Origin: Xylaria sp. FL1777
Taxonomy: Eukaryota; Ascomycota; Sordariomycetes; Xylariales; Xylariaceae
Length of the DNA: 64,000 nucleotides
Direction: 5' to 3'
Assembly: GCA_022578965.1 (NCBI GenBank)
Contig: MU400564.1
Span: 206,847-270,846, forward strand
A program made the translations under genes and the position numbers. How positions within the stretch are numbered: position 1 is the first letter of the stretch; each line of letters opens with the position of its first letter. The notes beneath the pieces were generated by a model, which was not told where the DNA came from, ran no database searches, and saw nothing but the letters and a program-made list of their open reading frames with translations. Shown one piece after another: positions 23,446-34,923 of this stretch.

Positions 23446-23895
23446 TCACAAAAAAGACAACGTCCCCGTCTGCGTGAGTAGATATTCGATGGCATTGGGC
23501 AGTGTGCCGAATCCATGTTCTGCACTTCCGTAAATTCGTAGTGCTTCTATTTCCTCTCTCGTAGGAATCTTAAGCGATCTTTCTGGAAGTTCAAAGGTGA
23601 GCTCCTCGCGCTCGCGCGAGATTGCTTCCAGTTCCTTTTTCACTTGTGTGTAGAGCTGGGTTTCGGAGGGTTGTCGGTGAGGTGGAATTGTCGCCAGGTT
23701 TTCCATCACCTCTTTCACAGACAATGTCTTACGGATAGGATGGCGGTTAACAATGTTGCTCCAATATTGGATGGGCGTGGCAGCGTCCTTAACCAATTCG
23801 GAGTCTACCACTCCGTTCAAGCGATTCGCGCGGTAGTTGCGCGACTTTGTCTTCGGCTTGCTACTGAAACCTTTCCATTGCTTGATCGACTGCAA
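23446..23895 (-). CDS. Hypothetical protein, 149 aa
   Basis: Open frame of 149 codons, not recognised. The product would be charged and helix-rich (QVKKELEAISREREELTFEL is coiled-coil-like) and ends in TQTGTLSFL. It is divergent from ARG1 with 443 bp between starts, so the two could share a promoter region. It may be the first exon of a longer gene continuing toward 22400, but the palindrome cluster follows its stop directly. Confidence 0.35.
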   Translation of the reverse strand: MQSIKQWKGFSSKPKTKSRNYRANRLNGVVDSELVKDAATPIQYWSNIVNRHPIRKTLSVKEVMENLATIPPHRQPSETQLYTQVKKELEAISREREELTFELPERSLKIPTREEIEALRIYGSAEHGFGTLPNAIEYLLTQTGTLSFL

Positions 23896-24338
23896 GGTTC
23901 GCCAGTATTCCTCTTATGTCGGGGGGCTACTTGGTTTGGCGCAGACAAGCGCTTTGCGTGAAGGTGGCACAGACAAACATCGTGAGTCACGAGTCACGAG
24001 TCACGGTGCTGCAGTCATTCACGGCGACCCACTTGTGTTACCGACTTAGTTAGTCACTGTTCGATTCACTGCTAGCGGCTTTGCGCGGGCCAATTGCAGC
24101 GCGTAGGCAAGCCCCCCCAACAATTCACTACGTCAAGATAAGACGCAAACCTTATCAGAAGGCAGAACCCCACCAAAAAATTGCATAGCTCAATTGAATA
24201 GCTCCAGACTTTGGGTTGGCCGTCTTCGGAGCTGGAAAGCCTAAAAACCTCGACAGCTTCGTTGCCGACGTTGGGTCAGAGACACTTACATCGTATTCCT
24301 CTCTATCCATCACCTTTAGGACCTCGACGAATTCTACC
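23896..24338. other. Divergent promoter region upstream of ARG1
   Basis: Contains the starvation-type element at 23983-24004 listed separately. No other feature recognised. Confidence 0.5.
23983..24004. promoter_or_regulatory. Putative CPC1/Gcn4 site with two half-site repeats
   Basis: TGAGTCA (23983-23989), a perfect match to the Gcn4/CPC1 consensus TGASTCA, is followed by two direct GAGTCAC repeats (7-bp period). It lies about 350 bp before the ARG1 start codon. Arginine biosynthetic genes are classic targets of this amino-acid starvation control. The link is inferred from motif and position only. Confidence 0.5.
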
Positions 24339-26386
24339 ATGGCGCCAGAACGTGTTTGCCTGTAAGTCAATTCCACCACCTGTGTGATCTGGTCCTGATA
24401 ATTGACATCATGCAGCGCCTACTCCGGCGGTGAGTTGAGAACTCGAGAGACAACGTCACAGGCATGCTCATAGACATCACAGGACTTGACACAAGTACTA
24501 TACTTCGTTATCTCGTTCTTCAGGGCTACGAGGTCGTTTGTTTCTTAGCGGACTGCGGTCAGGAAGAAGACTTCGAGGCTGTCAAGTCCAAAGCGCTGAA
24601 GCTCGGCGCCGAGCGCATGATCATCCAAGATGTCCAACAGGAGCTGATCGACGAGCTGGTGTGGCCCGCGATTCAATGTGCGTCTCCCCCGATTTGCCGC
24701 CAGAATGAGTGCTGCGACTCTGCTGACACCGAACCTACAGGCAACGCCATCTATGAAGACCGATGTAAGATAGTCTGACCACCTTGGACGCTCCTTGACG
24801 AAACCGCTGACGCCCTGAAGACCTGCTCGGAACAAGTCTCGCCCGCCCGGTCATCGCCAGGGCCATGGTAAAGGTTGCTAAGGACAATAACTGCACGATC
24901 CTAAGCCACGGATGTAGGTGACCCCTTGGTCGAGTTCTGGTCTAATTGCCGTGGCGTCGAGCTACTAACACTGGTGTCTTTGTTAAGGTACTGGCAAGGG
25001 AGTAAGTTGTCGAATCCCATCTTTTCATGTTCTGCATGCTAATGAATGTAGAATGAGTATGTCCGGACATGTTTCTAGGTTGCCTCTGACTCCGTACTTA
25101 CTTCCTCTCCCAGTCAAGTCCGCTTCGAGCTGGCATGGAAGGCCTGCGACCCGACCCTGAAGGTTCTGGCCCCCTGGCGCATGCCCGAGTTCTATAACCG
25201 ATTCGCGTAAGTTGTTCCTCCACTTTTGTCATTGCACACTCGAGCTGACAATCTCACAGGGGACGTGCGGATCTCCTCAAATTCGCCGCCGAGCAAAACA
25301 TCCCCGTCAGCTCCACTCCCAAGGCCCCCTGGTCCATGGACGACAACATCATTCATTGCAGCTACGAGGCTGGTGTAGGTTGCCTTACATACACCCATTG
25401 CTCCCCATCCCGCACCAACGCTGAAACTGTCAGATTCTCGAGCAAACGGACAAAGAGCCCCCGAAAGATATGTGGAAGCGCACAGTTGGTGAGGCGCCTT
25501 GGTCCATACAATTCGGGTAAACCATACGCTGACGTCTCTCTAAAGATCCGATGACGGCTCCCGACAAGCCCACACCCTTTACCGTCCACTTTGCTGAGGG
25601 CGTACCTGTGAAGCTTGAGGTTGAGGGCAAGGTCGTCACCGGCTCCCTGGAGATCTTCAAAGAGGCAAACGAGATCGGCCGGGCCAATGGTGAGGCTGCA
25701 ATCCGAATGGCTCCGGATTGGGTTCATACTGACATGATACTAGGCATCGGACGTGTCGACATCGTAGAGTCGAGATTTATCGGTGAGTCTGCGCCCAGGG
25801 CATCTACTGCTGTGAGCTGTGTCATTTGCTAACAACTTCCAGGCCTGAAGAGCAGGGGCTGCTACGGTATGCCATTGGATATGGACAATTGACTGCATAT
25901 TTTCTAACCCGCGTCTACAGATACCCCAGGCCTCACCATTCTCCGCCAGGCTCATCTGGACCTGGAAGGCCTCGTCATGGACTCTAAGGTCCGTGCCATT
26001 CGCGACCGTCTCTCGCACGACTGGTCCACCGCCATCTACAACGGTGGGTTCTCCATCCGCTCTATCTACCAAATCTAAACACCCTAACCCGTAGATTAGG
26101 CATGTACTTCACACCCGAGCGTGAGTTCGTCCAGCACGCCATAAAGTTCTCGCAGCGCCAGGTCGATGGCAGGGTTGACCTCGTCGCCTACAAGGGCTGC
26201 GCGTACGTCGTCGGCCGCTCCAGCGAGACCTCCAATCTCTACTCTGAGGACGAGAGCAGCATGGATACGCTCGACATGAACTGGACGCCGCAGGACACGA
26301 CCGGCTTCATCGCAATCCAGGGCATCAGAATCCAGAAGTACGGCGAGCGCAAGATCAAAGATGGCGAGCCCCTCACTCGTGTCTAG
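24339..26386 (+). CDS. ARG1: Argininosuccinate synthase
   Basis: Joins citrulline and aspartate with ATP to argininosuccinate, the penultimate step of arginine synthesis; cytosolic homotetramer. Fifteen exons: 24339-24361, 24416-24429, 24483-24677, 24741-24764, 24821-24913, 24988-25001, 25052-25056, 25114-25206, 25260-25374, 25434-25488, 25546-25689, 25744-25782, 25843-25866, 25921-26043 and 26100-26386. They sum to 1248 nt, giving 415 aa, the normal size. The PP-loop [12 protein letters not shown] is split over the first three exons. Other blocks are [64 protein letters not shown] and RGCYDTPG. Exon 7 is only 5 nt (AATGA), encoding Asn and part of Asp in GKGNDQ. All introns are 49-79 bp except the 107-bp seventh or smaller neighbours, with GT-AG ends. 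No defect seen. Confidence 0.96.
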
Positions 26387-27455
26387 GTGCAGAATTTTTG
26401 GTTTTTGTTACATTCTACCACGTCTAATCGGCGCTTGGTAGGCGCGACTGTCGCCCGTATGAGCGGCATAGTCGAAATAGGCATGTAGCAGCAGGAATGA
26501 AGTCAGGAGAAGTAGGAAGAGCAGGAAGGAGAACGCAAGACGAAAAAAAAACTCCCCTGCGGTGAACAGGGGAATAAGCGGTATATGTGATGACCGTTGA
26601 CATGCGCCGAGCCATAGTAGGTACTTGCGAGGCTAACAAACCCCTCTATCGTGTAGCATATAGAGAAAACAAGTGAGGTACATACGTGAAGGCGGCAGTT
26701 AAATACGCCAAAATTAGGGTTTAAATCAATTAAAACAAGTCAAGAGCCAATTATTTGACTTGTTTTAGTTGTGTTATTTGCTGCACACTCGACACGGAAT
26801 CGCTTTGGTCCTAGGACTAGTCGGATAAAAATCAAAGGAATGCTAAAGTCGACTACTTTGGACTGCAATTGTGATATCCCTCAATCTGGTATGTTGAAAC
26901 TAGCGGACATGAATTTATCTTCTGACGTTTGTCCCGATGCTGATCCGGATCGAACTTATTTTGTCTTGGTCCTAGCTTGGGTTATTACGAGAGAAACTTT
27001 GGAGGCTACTAGCATGGGAACAAATCATGGACTTCTTCTCACTGAATCCGAAGCTGAAAAGGGGCTGTTCCACAGGACAGGATACGCCCAAGGCCATACG
27101 AATCGTCTATCCTCAACCTAGCTAGCCGGAGGCGACGGTTGTGTTCTTTTTTTATTTGTGACAACAGCTAATAAATATTCTATTCTAGGTCGAGATGCCC
27201 TGACATGGAGCTATTCGTATTACCAAACTTGCATGGTAATATAGGATTTAGATTCACTTTTACTAGGTTCATACAAAGAAGACCATGACAGCGACCTTAA
27301 TCGATGGTACAGGTTATTTGATAGTCTTTGTTCTGTGGGGTGTATGTGTATAGGGGTCTTCAATCTTGGTTCTCAAAACGTCCAGTCCTAGGCACCCTAC
27401 CAACTCTTCAGCATCTTACTCTAATAAGAGAAAACGATAGAGCAACAATGTTATT
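26387..27455. other. Convergent 3' intergenic
   Basis: CCCCTG (26554-26559) and CAGGGG (26567-26572) form a small hairpin in the probable ARG1 3' region. A 116-codon frame at 26771-27121 shows no family feature and is not called. Confidence 0.4.
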
Positions 27456-28911
27456 TTAGAAAAAGCCACCAGCCGGGACAGCAACGAAAATGGCCGCGAG
27501 GACACCCGCCCCCAACAGCGCCGACAGCATCGACTGCAAGAAAATCGTATCTTGAATCTGACGCAGCGCAGGCTCCTGGATCCAGACCTCGCGGTCGAAG
27601 ACTTTGCGCACGTAGAACCGTCGCTGGTATTTGACGACCCAGGGCTCATCCTCGTAGCTATTGCTCGAGCCGAACGAGTCGAAGCTCCGCTTGCCGTCGC
27701 ACAGCTCATCGATGTCCGTAGCGTTGTCGTCGGTGAATAGCTCCCACGGCCGTACGTGCCGGTGGTGTAAGCCATGGAGCACCACGCACATGCCCTTGGC
27801 GGCTGTGATGAGCGTTGCGATGCCGAAGACGAAAAGGATTGCGAAAAGCGCACGCCAGCCGCGTCCCGCTTTGCTCAGCGTTAGGATGATCGAGCCGATC
27901 GTCGCGAGGAGGATAGTTCCCACCCCTAGACCGCGGGCGAACGTGACACGGGCAGGGTTGCCGTTACAGATGACCCAACGGATGAAGTTCGGATGTGCCT
28001 GTCTTCGGAGGGTGTTTTCGATGTTTTGAAATAGCGTGCGTAGAGCCGATGGATGGGTGGTGTAGGACAGAGCGCTGACAACAGCCTTCTGTTCGCGGGC
28101 AGAGATGTTTAACTGTCTAGGCGAATCATCAATGATGTAAGTGGCAATCACTCTATTTATCTCCGATCGGAAGGGCTGAATGGTAACTAGGACCCAGCAT
28201 TAGCGGTCGGTCGTAGACTCTAGGAACTACAGAGCGGAAAGACTTACAAGGCTGCTTGACACCAGCTGCAAAAAAGGCATCTCCTACCTGGCTAACGTAG
28301 GTCGTAGCCTGAGATCCTGACAAGGACGCGCTATCTCCGGCTGAGGATCTGCGTGGAGTAGCGAACGGATCTCGACTTTCCACGCGAATCTCAGGGGCCT
28401 TTTCAAAGTCGGATCCCTTAAAGATTTCCATGGCTACCCGGGAACCCTTCTTAGCCTTGTCCGCGGCGTCCTTCTGAATCTTGGCCGTCGTCTCTTCTTC
28501 CATCGCTTGCGTCCATTCCGGAGACAACGCGGTCTCTGAATCAGGAGCTGCGTCAAAACGCTTAACATAGTCACGATACCAAAGGAAGAACTGCAGGTTC
28601 TCGGCCGAATGCTCGATATAGATAAGATAGTTCATGAAATCTCGGACCGTACAGGGCTTTGCATGCAGTTAGCATCAACGAAGGACATGCAAATGAACCT
28701 CGCTTAAACTCACTGGACATGTTCCACCATTGATGATCTTGTCAAATGCGAGAGCCTCTGGGATGCCCGAGGACAGTCCAGAGCGGCCAGATTTTAGAGA
28801 AGCATCTACCTTCCCATCGGACTGGGCGTCGTTGTTGTTTCGTCCGAAATCATCCTTACTGACATAACTGGGACGTCGGTAGTTCAGCGGAAGTAGCCCC
28901 ATGTCGAACAA
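27456..28911 (-). CDS. RAX1: RGS-domain membrane protein, RAX1/RgsB-like
   Basis: Predicted integral membrane protein with an N-terminal RGS-like domain. Family members (yeast Rax1, Aspergillus RgsB) act in bud-site or polarity marking and G-protein-linked growth control. Exons in transcript order: 28911-28714, 28656-28248 and 28186-27456 (445 aa, frame closed, introns 57 and 61 bp). The split RGS-like region starts with CTVRDFMNYLIYIEHSAENL and QFFLWYRDYVKRF, then resumes after a Ser-rich linker with QKAVVSALSYTTHPSALRTL and NPARVTFARG. Three hydrophobic spans follow: LGVGTILLATIGSIILTL, ALFAILFVFGIATLITAAKG and the C-terminal MLSALLGAGVLAAIFVAVPA. The block HRHVRPWELFTDDN and FYVRKVFDREVWIQE between spans 2 and 3 is typical of the family. 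The ATG at 28911 (MFDMGLLPLNYRRPSYVS) matches the conserved family start. Confidence 0.85.
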
Positions 28912-31900
28912 ATAGGAGGTTTGATATCTAAGAGTAATAATAAAATATTAAACAGAGCCGACGCAGCTTAGAAAGAGGACTGATATGTTTCAGTAAAGGG
29001 TGCAAATGTGTAGGATATCCGGCCACGTGAAGAGACCCGGCAGTCTGTCTAGGGATGTGAGCATCCAATTTGAGACGATCCCACACGCTTAAGAAGGGAG
29101 GCAACGTGTGCTAGGTATTATTTATATCGTCGAACATGTCCGGATACCCCTAATTCGTGCGGCACAATGAAAATCCAAAAGCTAAGCTCAAAGACATAAA
29201 TCACGTGTTGCTTCAGTCTAGTGAAGCATGTAGAATCACCATGCGAGCTGATTGAGCCCATCAGAAGCCACTCTAATCAGGCACGAAGCCGCCTCCGGCT
29301 AGCAGTCTAAACCAGACGCCTTGCATGTTTGTCACATTCAAAGCTGTCAAGGTACAACACGACATAATAATAGATCTGAAAAAAATTAGCCCTGGGCTCA
29401 GCGGCACCTATCACACACGAAGTATGTAATCAAGTTCTATCACTCTGTATACCACCCTCTTTTAATAAACGCGAATGATAACACTTAAAAAGCCACAATG
29501 GATGCTAAGAAAGACCTCCAGACGGATCATGACTTGAGATCCTAGATCCAGCTAAGCCGGTGGTGATGGAGGCTTAAAACTAGCAAGAACTAGATAAGGT
29601 GCATATCAATCCAATCGTAGGTCGTTGAGCTTCATACTCTGAGAAAATTGAATCAAGGCAGATACAAAAGTACATGTGATAAGCCTACCAGAACTTCGAG
29701 AGCGAAAGGCCTAGAAGTCTAGCTATGACAAAGAGAAGATGATAGCGTATCAAGACTGTGTAGGGGCTGAGGAACAAGGGATGTTGCAGGCAACTCGAAG
29801 GTAGACGTGCTAATCAAGGTAGTAGATCAACTCTACCCGTACCCTCCCCGCAAGGAGTCTCGACTTAGACAAATGTCGTATAGATCTACCTATGATGCAT
29901 CCCTTCGCCACTCGCCGATCTGGAGGCTCAATCACCGGCTCCGATGTTAGTGTAACATTTGGTGCCAGTCTATCGGTTTGGGGCTGAGATGAGCTGAGCC
30001 GAGTGAAGGGAGAGAAGGGCTTGACTCACTTGGGAAACCAGCTGAATCATCGTAGCTATATAATCCACTTTAAAGACTACTTTAGCTGGATTATCGGTAG
30101 AAGTCCGGTTGCCATTTTGAACTCCTATACATCTAGTTGCACTATGCTCTCGGATGAAGATGTAAGAGGTGGAGGACACAAACATATACTGAACCCGACA
30201 TACCGAAATTATCTGCTGCAAGTAGATTGAAATGCTAAGATCTCATTAGAGAGGTAGCTGATAAAGACTAATAGAGCCAGACCTTCACAGACTCGACGAA
30301 ATGATAAGATGTCTCAAGCCACTTCTATCAGAGCTACATGTCTTTCTTTGTGTCTTGCTACAAGACCACCGCTTCAGAAGCTAATGTCAGACTTTCCCTA
30401 ATAGGTAACACCGCCCACAACTCGTACTAACAGCGATGTGAATTACTCAGGATGAGATACAGACGCAGGAATATTCAAGACAAATTCGGCAAGTCACAGA
30501 AGCTATCACGGACGCCACGAGTAGCCACTGCTACACAATTTGAGCAAGACAAGCCACCGGAAAAAGGTTTGACTGACCTATCAAAAAGCGGTTGAGTTCT
30601 CCTGGTCAACAGAGAGTGTCTCGGAGAATATTTCTTACATCGTCATTACTAACCCAACTTGCTATTTCCAAAACCCCGCGTCCGTCGTACTCTCTTATGT
30701 GGAGGTTAGGTCTAGAACCCGTGATTCAAGACGACTCGAGGTGGCCTATGAAACTTATGTTCATAATAAAAATGGAAATTAGCAAGCAAAACGCTCAAGG
30801 TCTGGGTATACGACTTGCTATGAATTCTTCTCAACTCTAGTCTCGTTAACGAGATTCCATGACCTTGAATAGCATGACAAACCTGCCTATTATATCTTTT
30901 TAAGCGTGTTTAAAATTTAGTAGTAACAAGATTCTATTCCCACATTCTCTGAATTCTGCATGATCTCCGAGATATTGGCCTCGCTTCTCTATGGAATCCC
31001 ACAGGCCCTTCAAGTCGACGTAAGGGTCAATAAAGCCATGTATTGATGCATTACATATGGAAGTAAGTATGGGAAAGATAAATTCTACACGGCGTTTAGC
31101 TTCTAATTATTATTGGATTTATTGATCCGTACTATTCTCCGAGGCTTAGTTGAAGTGCATGCATAAACTCTTCCGTCATCATTAGAAAAGCAAGAACTAC
31201 TGTAGAAGGTCACAATGATGCAACGTGATAAGACACAAAGCTTAAAGGGGACGAAATATTTGCATTGTCGAACGGTGGGATTGCTCCGGCCTACATTTCT
31301 CTCATCTGCATGTTTCTCCTACTTCGACTTATCAAGTAGTCATCCCCTTCTATAATACAACGGCACTGAGACAACCCCATGTCTCACGAGGGAAAGAAGC
31401 CGATGATAGACGCAGAATACGGGGAAGTTGGAGCTTGCTTTATTTTGTTTTGTTTCGCATCGTCGCCCTCCAATTAAGTAGTGGATGTATAACACCTTCA
31501 CCTGCACCTAGAGCAATCCAAACCCAGTTAGAGGCGCGAAAGATCAGCAATTAAACCTATTCGTTTCGTTATATATAATCTCTCGTAGAAACGTGACGAC
31601 GCCTCTGGAATATAGGCCTCTTGGTCATGTCCTCGCCAAACTTTCTCCTATTGCCCAAACAATCGAGTTGAGCCCCGTCTCTTCTAGATAAGAGACAGTT
31701 AAAATATTTTCGATGGACAGTAGCTCATATGAAGAAATAGACGTGGTAAACATCCGTGACGATCCGAGACGATCCGAGACGTATCGGGACGTTGTATCGT
31801 AATAAGTGAACGAAGCACACCAGTTGTCTACGGCGTTAAATGAAGCAATCTACTTGTAGAGTGTCTAGTGATTGAGTTCTTGAAACTCTTTAATCCGGCC

Positions 31901-32304
31901 ATCAAAGTCTCCCGTTCATCACGCTCCTTATTCACAATGCCACAGTCTACTTAAACTCTATGACGTATCAAAGCTAGTTAGCTACCGTTCGCTTCTTCCC
32001 TAGCCGGATAAAGTGAGACGTTAAACAGTATCCTTCGAAATATCTATACACTCCTCGAATCCATAAATAGAGTAGGCAACATCTTCTAACAACGCAAAGA
32101 CTGAAATGACGCTCGTAGAAAAATGAAAGTTGGCATGCATGATGTATTTTTCATCTTGATATTTTACAGAGTAACAAAAAAGCCCATACTTCTAAGGAAG
32201 AGAGGAGAAAGACAACCGCCTCACCCCCAATTCTTCACAATACCAATCAACCCAGTAGTCAATCAATTCCCACCCCCAAACAAATTCACCAATGTCCCTC
32301 CTCA
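28912..32304. other. 3.4-kb gene-poor stretch
   Basis: No gene, tRNA or recognisable transposon. The longest plus frame (30592-30840) has no domain. A 10-bp tandem repeat (GACGATCCGA, three copies, the third diverged) lies at 31758-31787. It may be a decayed insertion or long regulatory DNA; I cannot tell. Confidence 0.4.
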
Positions 32305-32914
32305 TCACCAATGTTTCTCAGAGATATCAACAGAATTGACATCGACGCCCTCCTTGAACCACCTCTCGCCGTCGGCGAGGGCCACGTCGTTGCCGCTCAT
32401 CTGCCTCTTGCGCATGAGGCCGTCGGGCGCGAAGGTCCAGTCCTCGAGCCCGTAGGTGCGCCACCACTGGCCCGCGGCGTCGTGCCACTCGTACCAGAAC
32501 TGCACGGCGATGCGGTCGCCGCCGAACGCGAACAGCTCCTTGCGCAGCCGGTACCCTTGCTCGCGCTGCCACTTCTGCGTCAGGAAGGCCTCGATCTCGT
32601 CGCGCCCCCGCAGGAACGTGTCCCGGTTGCGCCAGATCGAGTCCGGCGTGTAGGATAGCTTCACCTTCGCTGGGTCCCTGCGTGGGTTGGGTTGGCGCAG
32701 AGGTCAGTTGATGCCGCAGTTGGATTTCGAATATCGGATGAAGATGGTTAGGCGGGGAGTGAGTGAGGTAGTGAGTCAATGCTGGGAATGGAAGAGATGG
32801 TTTTACGTACTTCGTGTTCCACGCATCCTGCGCGGCTTTCACCTTGATCTGGGCCGTCTCAGCCGTAAAGGGTGGGTAAGGCGGCTTTCCTGTGTTTCCG
32901 GTTCCAGTAGCCAT
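32305..32914 (-). CDS. DUF1348 / NTF2-like (SnoaL fold) protein
   Basis: Small cone-shaped NTF2-superfamily protein of unknown biochemical role, found widely in bacteria and fungi. Exons in transcript order: 32914-32811 and 32677-32305 (158 aa, frame closed, 133-bp intron). Family signature: PPYPPFTAETAQIKVKAAQD, AWNTKDPAKVKLSYTPDS, WRNRDTFLRGRDEIEAFLTQ, QFWYEWHDAAGQWWRTYG and FAPDGLMRKRQMSGNDVAL. The intron splits Lys of NTK|DPAK. The third codon positions are strongly GC-rich (CGCGGCG-type runs), clearly more so than the surrounding AT-leaning spacer. This suggests high expression or recent transfer, but codon bias alone does not decide. Confidence 0.88.
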
Positions 32915-34923
32915 GGTTAAGCGGACTTGGTCTATCTATCACCTTGGGGCAAAAATATGAAAATGAGTTGCGAAATTTTATACAGGAAGAAGACGACGAT
33001 GGTTATGACGGTAAATTGACAGAGGTTCTCCGCGCCTCTTATATTGGAGCTCGAAGTGGAGAGAGAGAGAGAGGAGAGTCCAGTTGCTTCATAAGCCGTC
33101 ATGAGATTCTAAGTTTCCGATGCCATCATGAAGTCGTATATTTATATCTATCCATAAAATTACACGCGTAACACTTCCATCGATTGATCATCACATCACG
33201 GTGACTCTCTTTTCATCATACATCCATCAGTGCTAGCAAGGACCTATTTCGACGATGCCGTGTTCATGAACCGACAACGGGAGAGCCGGGGAATGAGCGG
33301 GGTTTGCTTGGTCTCGGCCTCTCGGAGCCTATATAGATCGGCCCGGGGTTTGAATGATCTGAATCGGAGAAATCATAGTGTTTGCATTTCCGCGGCGTTG
33401 TCTTGGTCATACTTCTCTAAAGAATTTCTGGATTTTATATGGCCAAAAGATGATCGTCACGACGCGTATATTGATTTCGCATGAGATGCGGGTGAGAGAT
33501 GCGCATTGCCCCGCATCATCGTCTCCCGGGTAGGCAGACAAAATGAGGGGACCAAAGTGAGGGGCAAGGGGGGGAAAATAGAGTACCTAGGTAATGTTGT
33601 AATCTTGTAGTGGCGATATGGAACTGGAATTAGAACCCATTTTATTCTCGAGTAACATTGATGACTTGTTTCAGCTCACGCTGCCCGAGTAGCGGTATTT
33701 GAGAAACATTTGATATCGACTGTATCTCAAAGGAAGAGACGGAGCGTTTAAGTGTGCCAACAAGTCAACAAGCCAACAAGCCAACAAGACGAGATGGTGT
33801 GCTTGACTGGGGGGATGATGAGAACCTCTACGGCTCCAACCAGATAAGCCATGAGTTACACTACACATGCGCATATCATGTGTATATGGTTGAAAGTACC
33901 CCCTAGCGAAACGCGTTGGACCTCAGCTTCTACACGTTTCCATCGTTGATTTGATTTACTGGAATTGTGTGTACAGTACCTCGTAACGTAGCGCCTATAC
34001 TGTATGGTCTTGTTGGTGCACGACAAATGTGACGCCGAGGTGCGGGTATCATGACCATCCAATGGAAAGAGGATTGTGAGGAACTTTATGAGGAACTCGA
34101 CGAGTATTGGATAGATAGTCTATCTACTATCTATCTAGACCGTTGGTTCTTATTTGCAATGGAGGATAAAAGTCTCTACAAGAAGGAAAGCCAGCTAAAA
34201 TAGCACGGTTGGCCGGTCTCTGATAGCTCTTCTTCTTAAATCAAATCAACTAAATCTACTTAGAACAAACTGCTTGGAACTAACTGCACTATAAAAAACC
34301 TCCGGTTTAGGACGCTTCGCTGCTTGGGGTCGTATTGGGAAGTGCAACTTAATGAGAGAACCTTGATGGGTTTGTAAGTATCTTTGATGTATCTTCTGTA
34401 ATGTTGCGCTGCCTTGCCCGCATCCCGCTATTTGTCCGCATTACTATTCCTGTAATTCTGTATACGTTTGAGGTCTTACAGTACTACCTATGTACCTAAG
34501 GTAATGTAGGTAGGTAGTGGTACACTCCTAAAGTCGGCCGTCTCGGTACCTACAGAAAAAGTGATTGTCTGCCCCACCAATGGCTCATCGACCCCGCCAA
34601 TGATGCATTTCCCGCCCTCAAGCACACTATTCTTCGACCTACCTAGATAGTAAGAGTCGTAAGTCGGCTTAGACGCTCACTCCGACCCTGAAAGACACGT
34701 CCCACGAAAATACAGATCAATAAGAGGAGCCTGGATTCCCTACTCCCAGACCGACTATTCTCTCACCACATCCCATACCTCTTTCTCATTCCCTCTTCTC
34801 TGTAAGTGCGTCTAGCCTCGAGTCATAGTCTTTCGACCTGTTGTTATATAACATGGTACCAATATTCTAACCAAACCGCCCAAAAGTAGAAAATAAACCC
34901 AACCCAACCAACCACTCTTCACA
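32915..34923. other. 2-kb intergenic with simple repeats
   Basis: A GA run at 33058-33074, an 8-bp tandem repeat (CCAACAAG, four copies, the second with one change) at 33757-33788, and TACCTA/TAGGTAGG runs at 34485-34519. The last 100 bp before the peroxiredoxin is CA/CT-rich leader-like sequence. No gene seen. Confidence 0.45.
33757..33788. repeat. 8-bp tandem repeat x4
   Basis: Four units of CCAACAAG (second unit TCAACAAG) in non-coding DNA. Confidence 0.7.

Noticed and set aside
26771..27121. 116-codon plus-strand ORF
   Set aside because: No domain, no neighbour support, and composition like spacer DNA.
32305..32914. Plus-strand ORFs of 110-115 codons at the DUF1348 locus
   Set aside because: They are GC-rich antisense shadows; the minus-strand two-exon model matches the family throughout.
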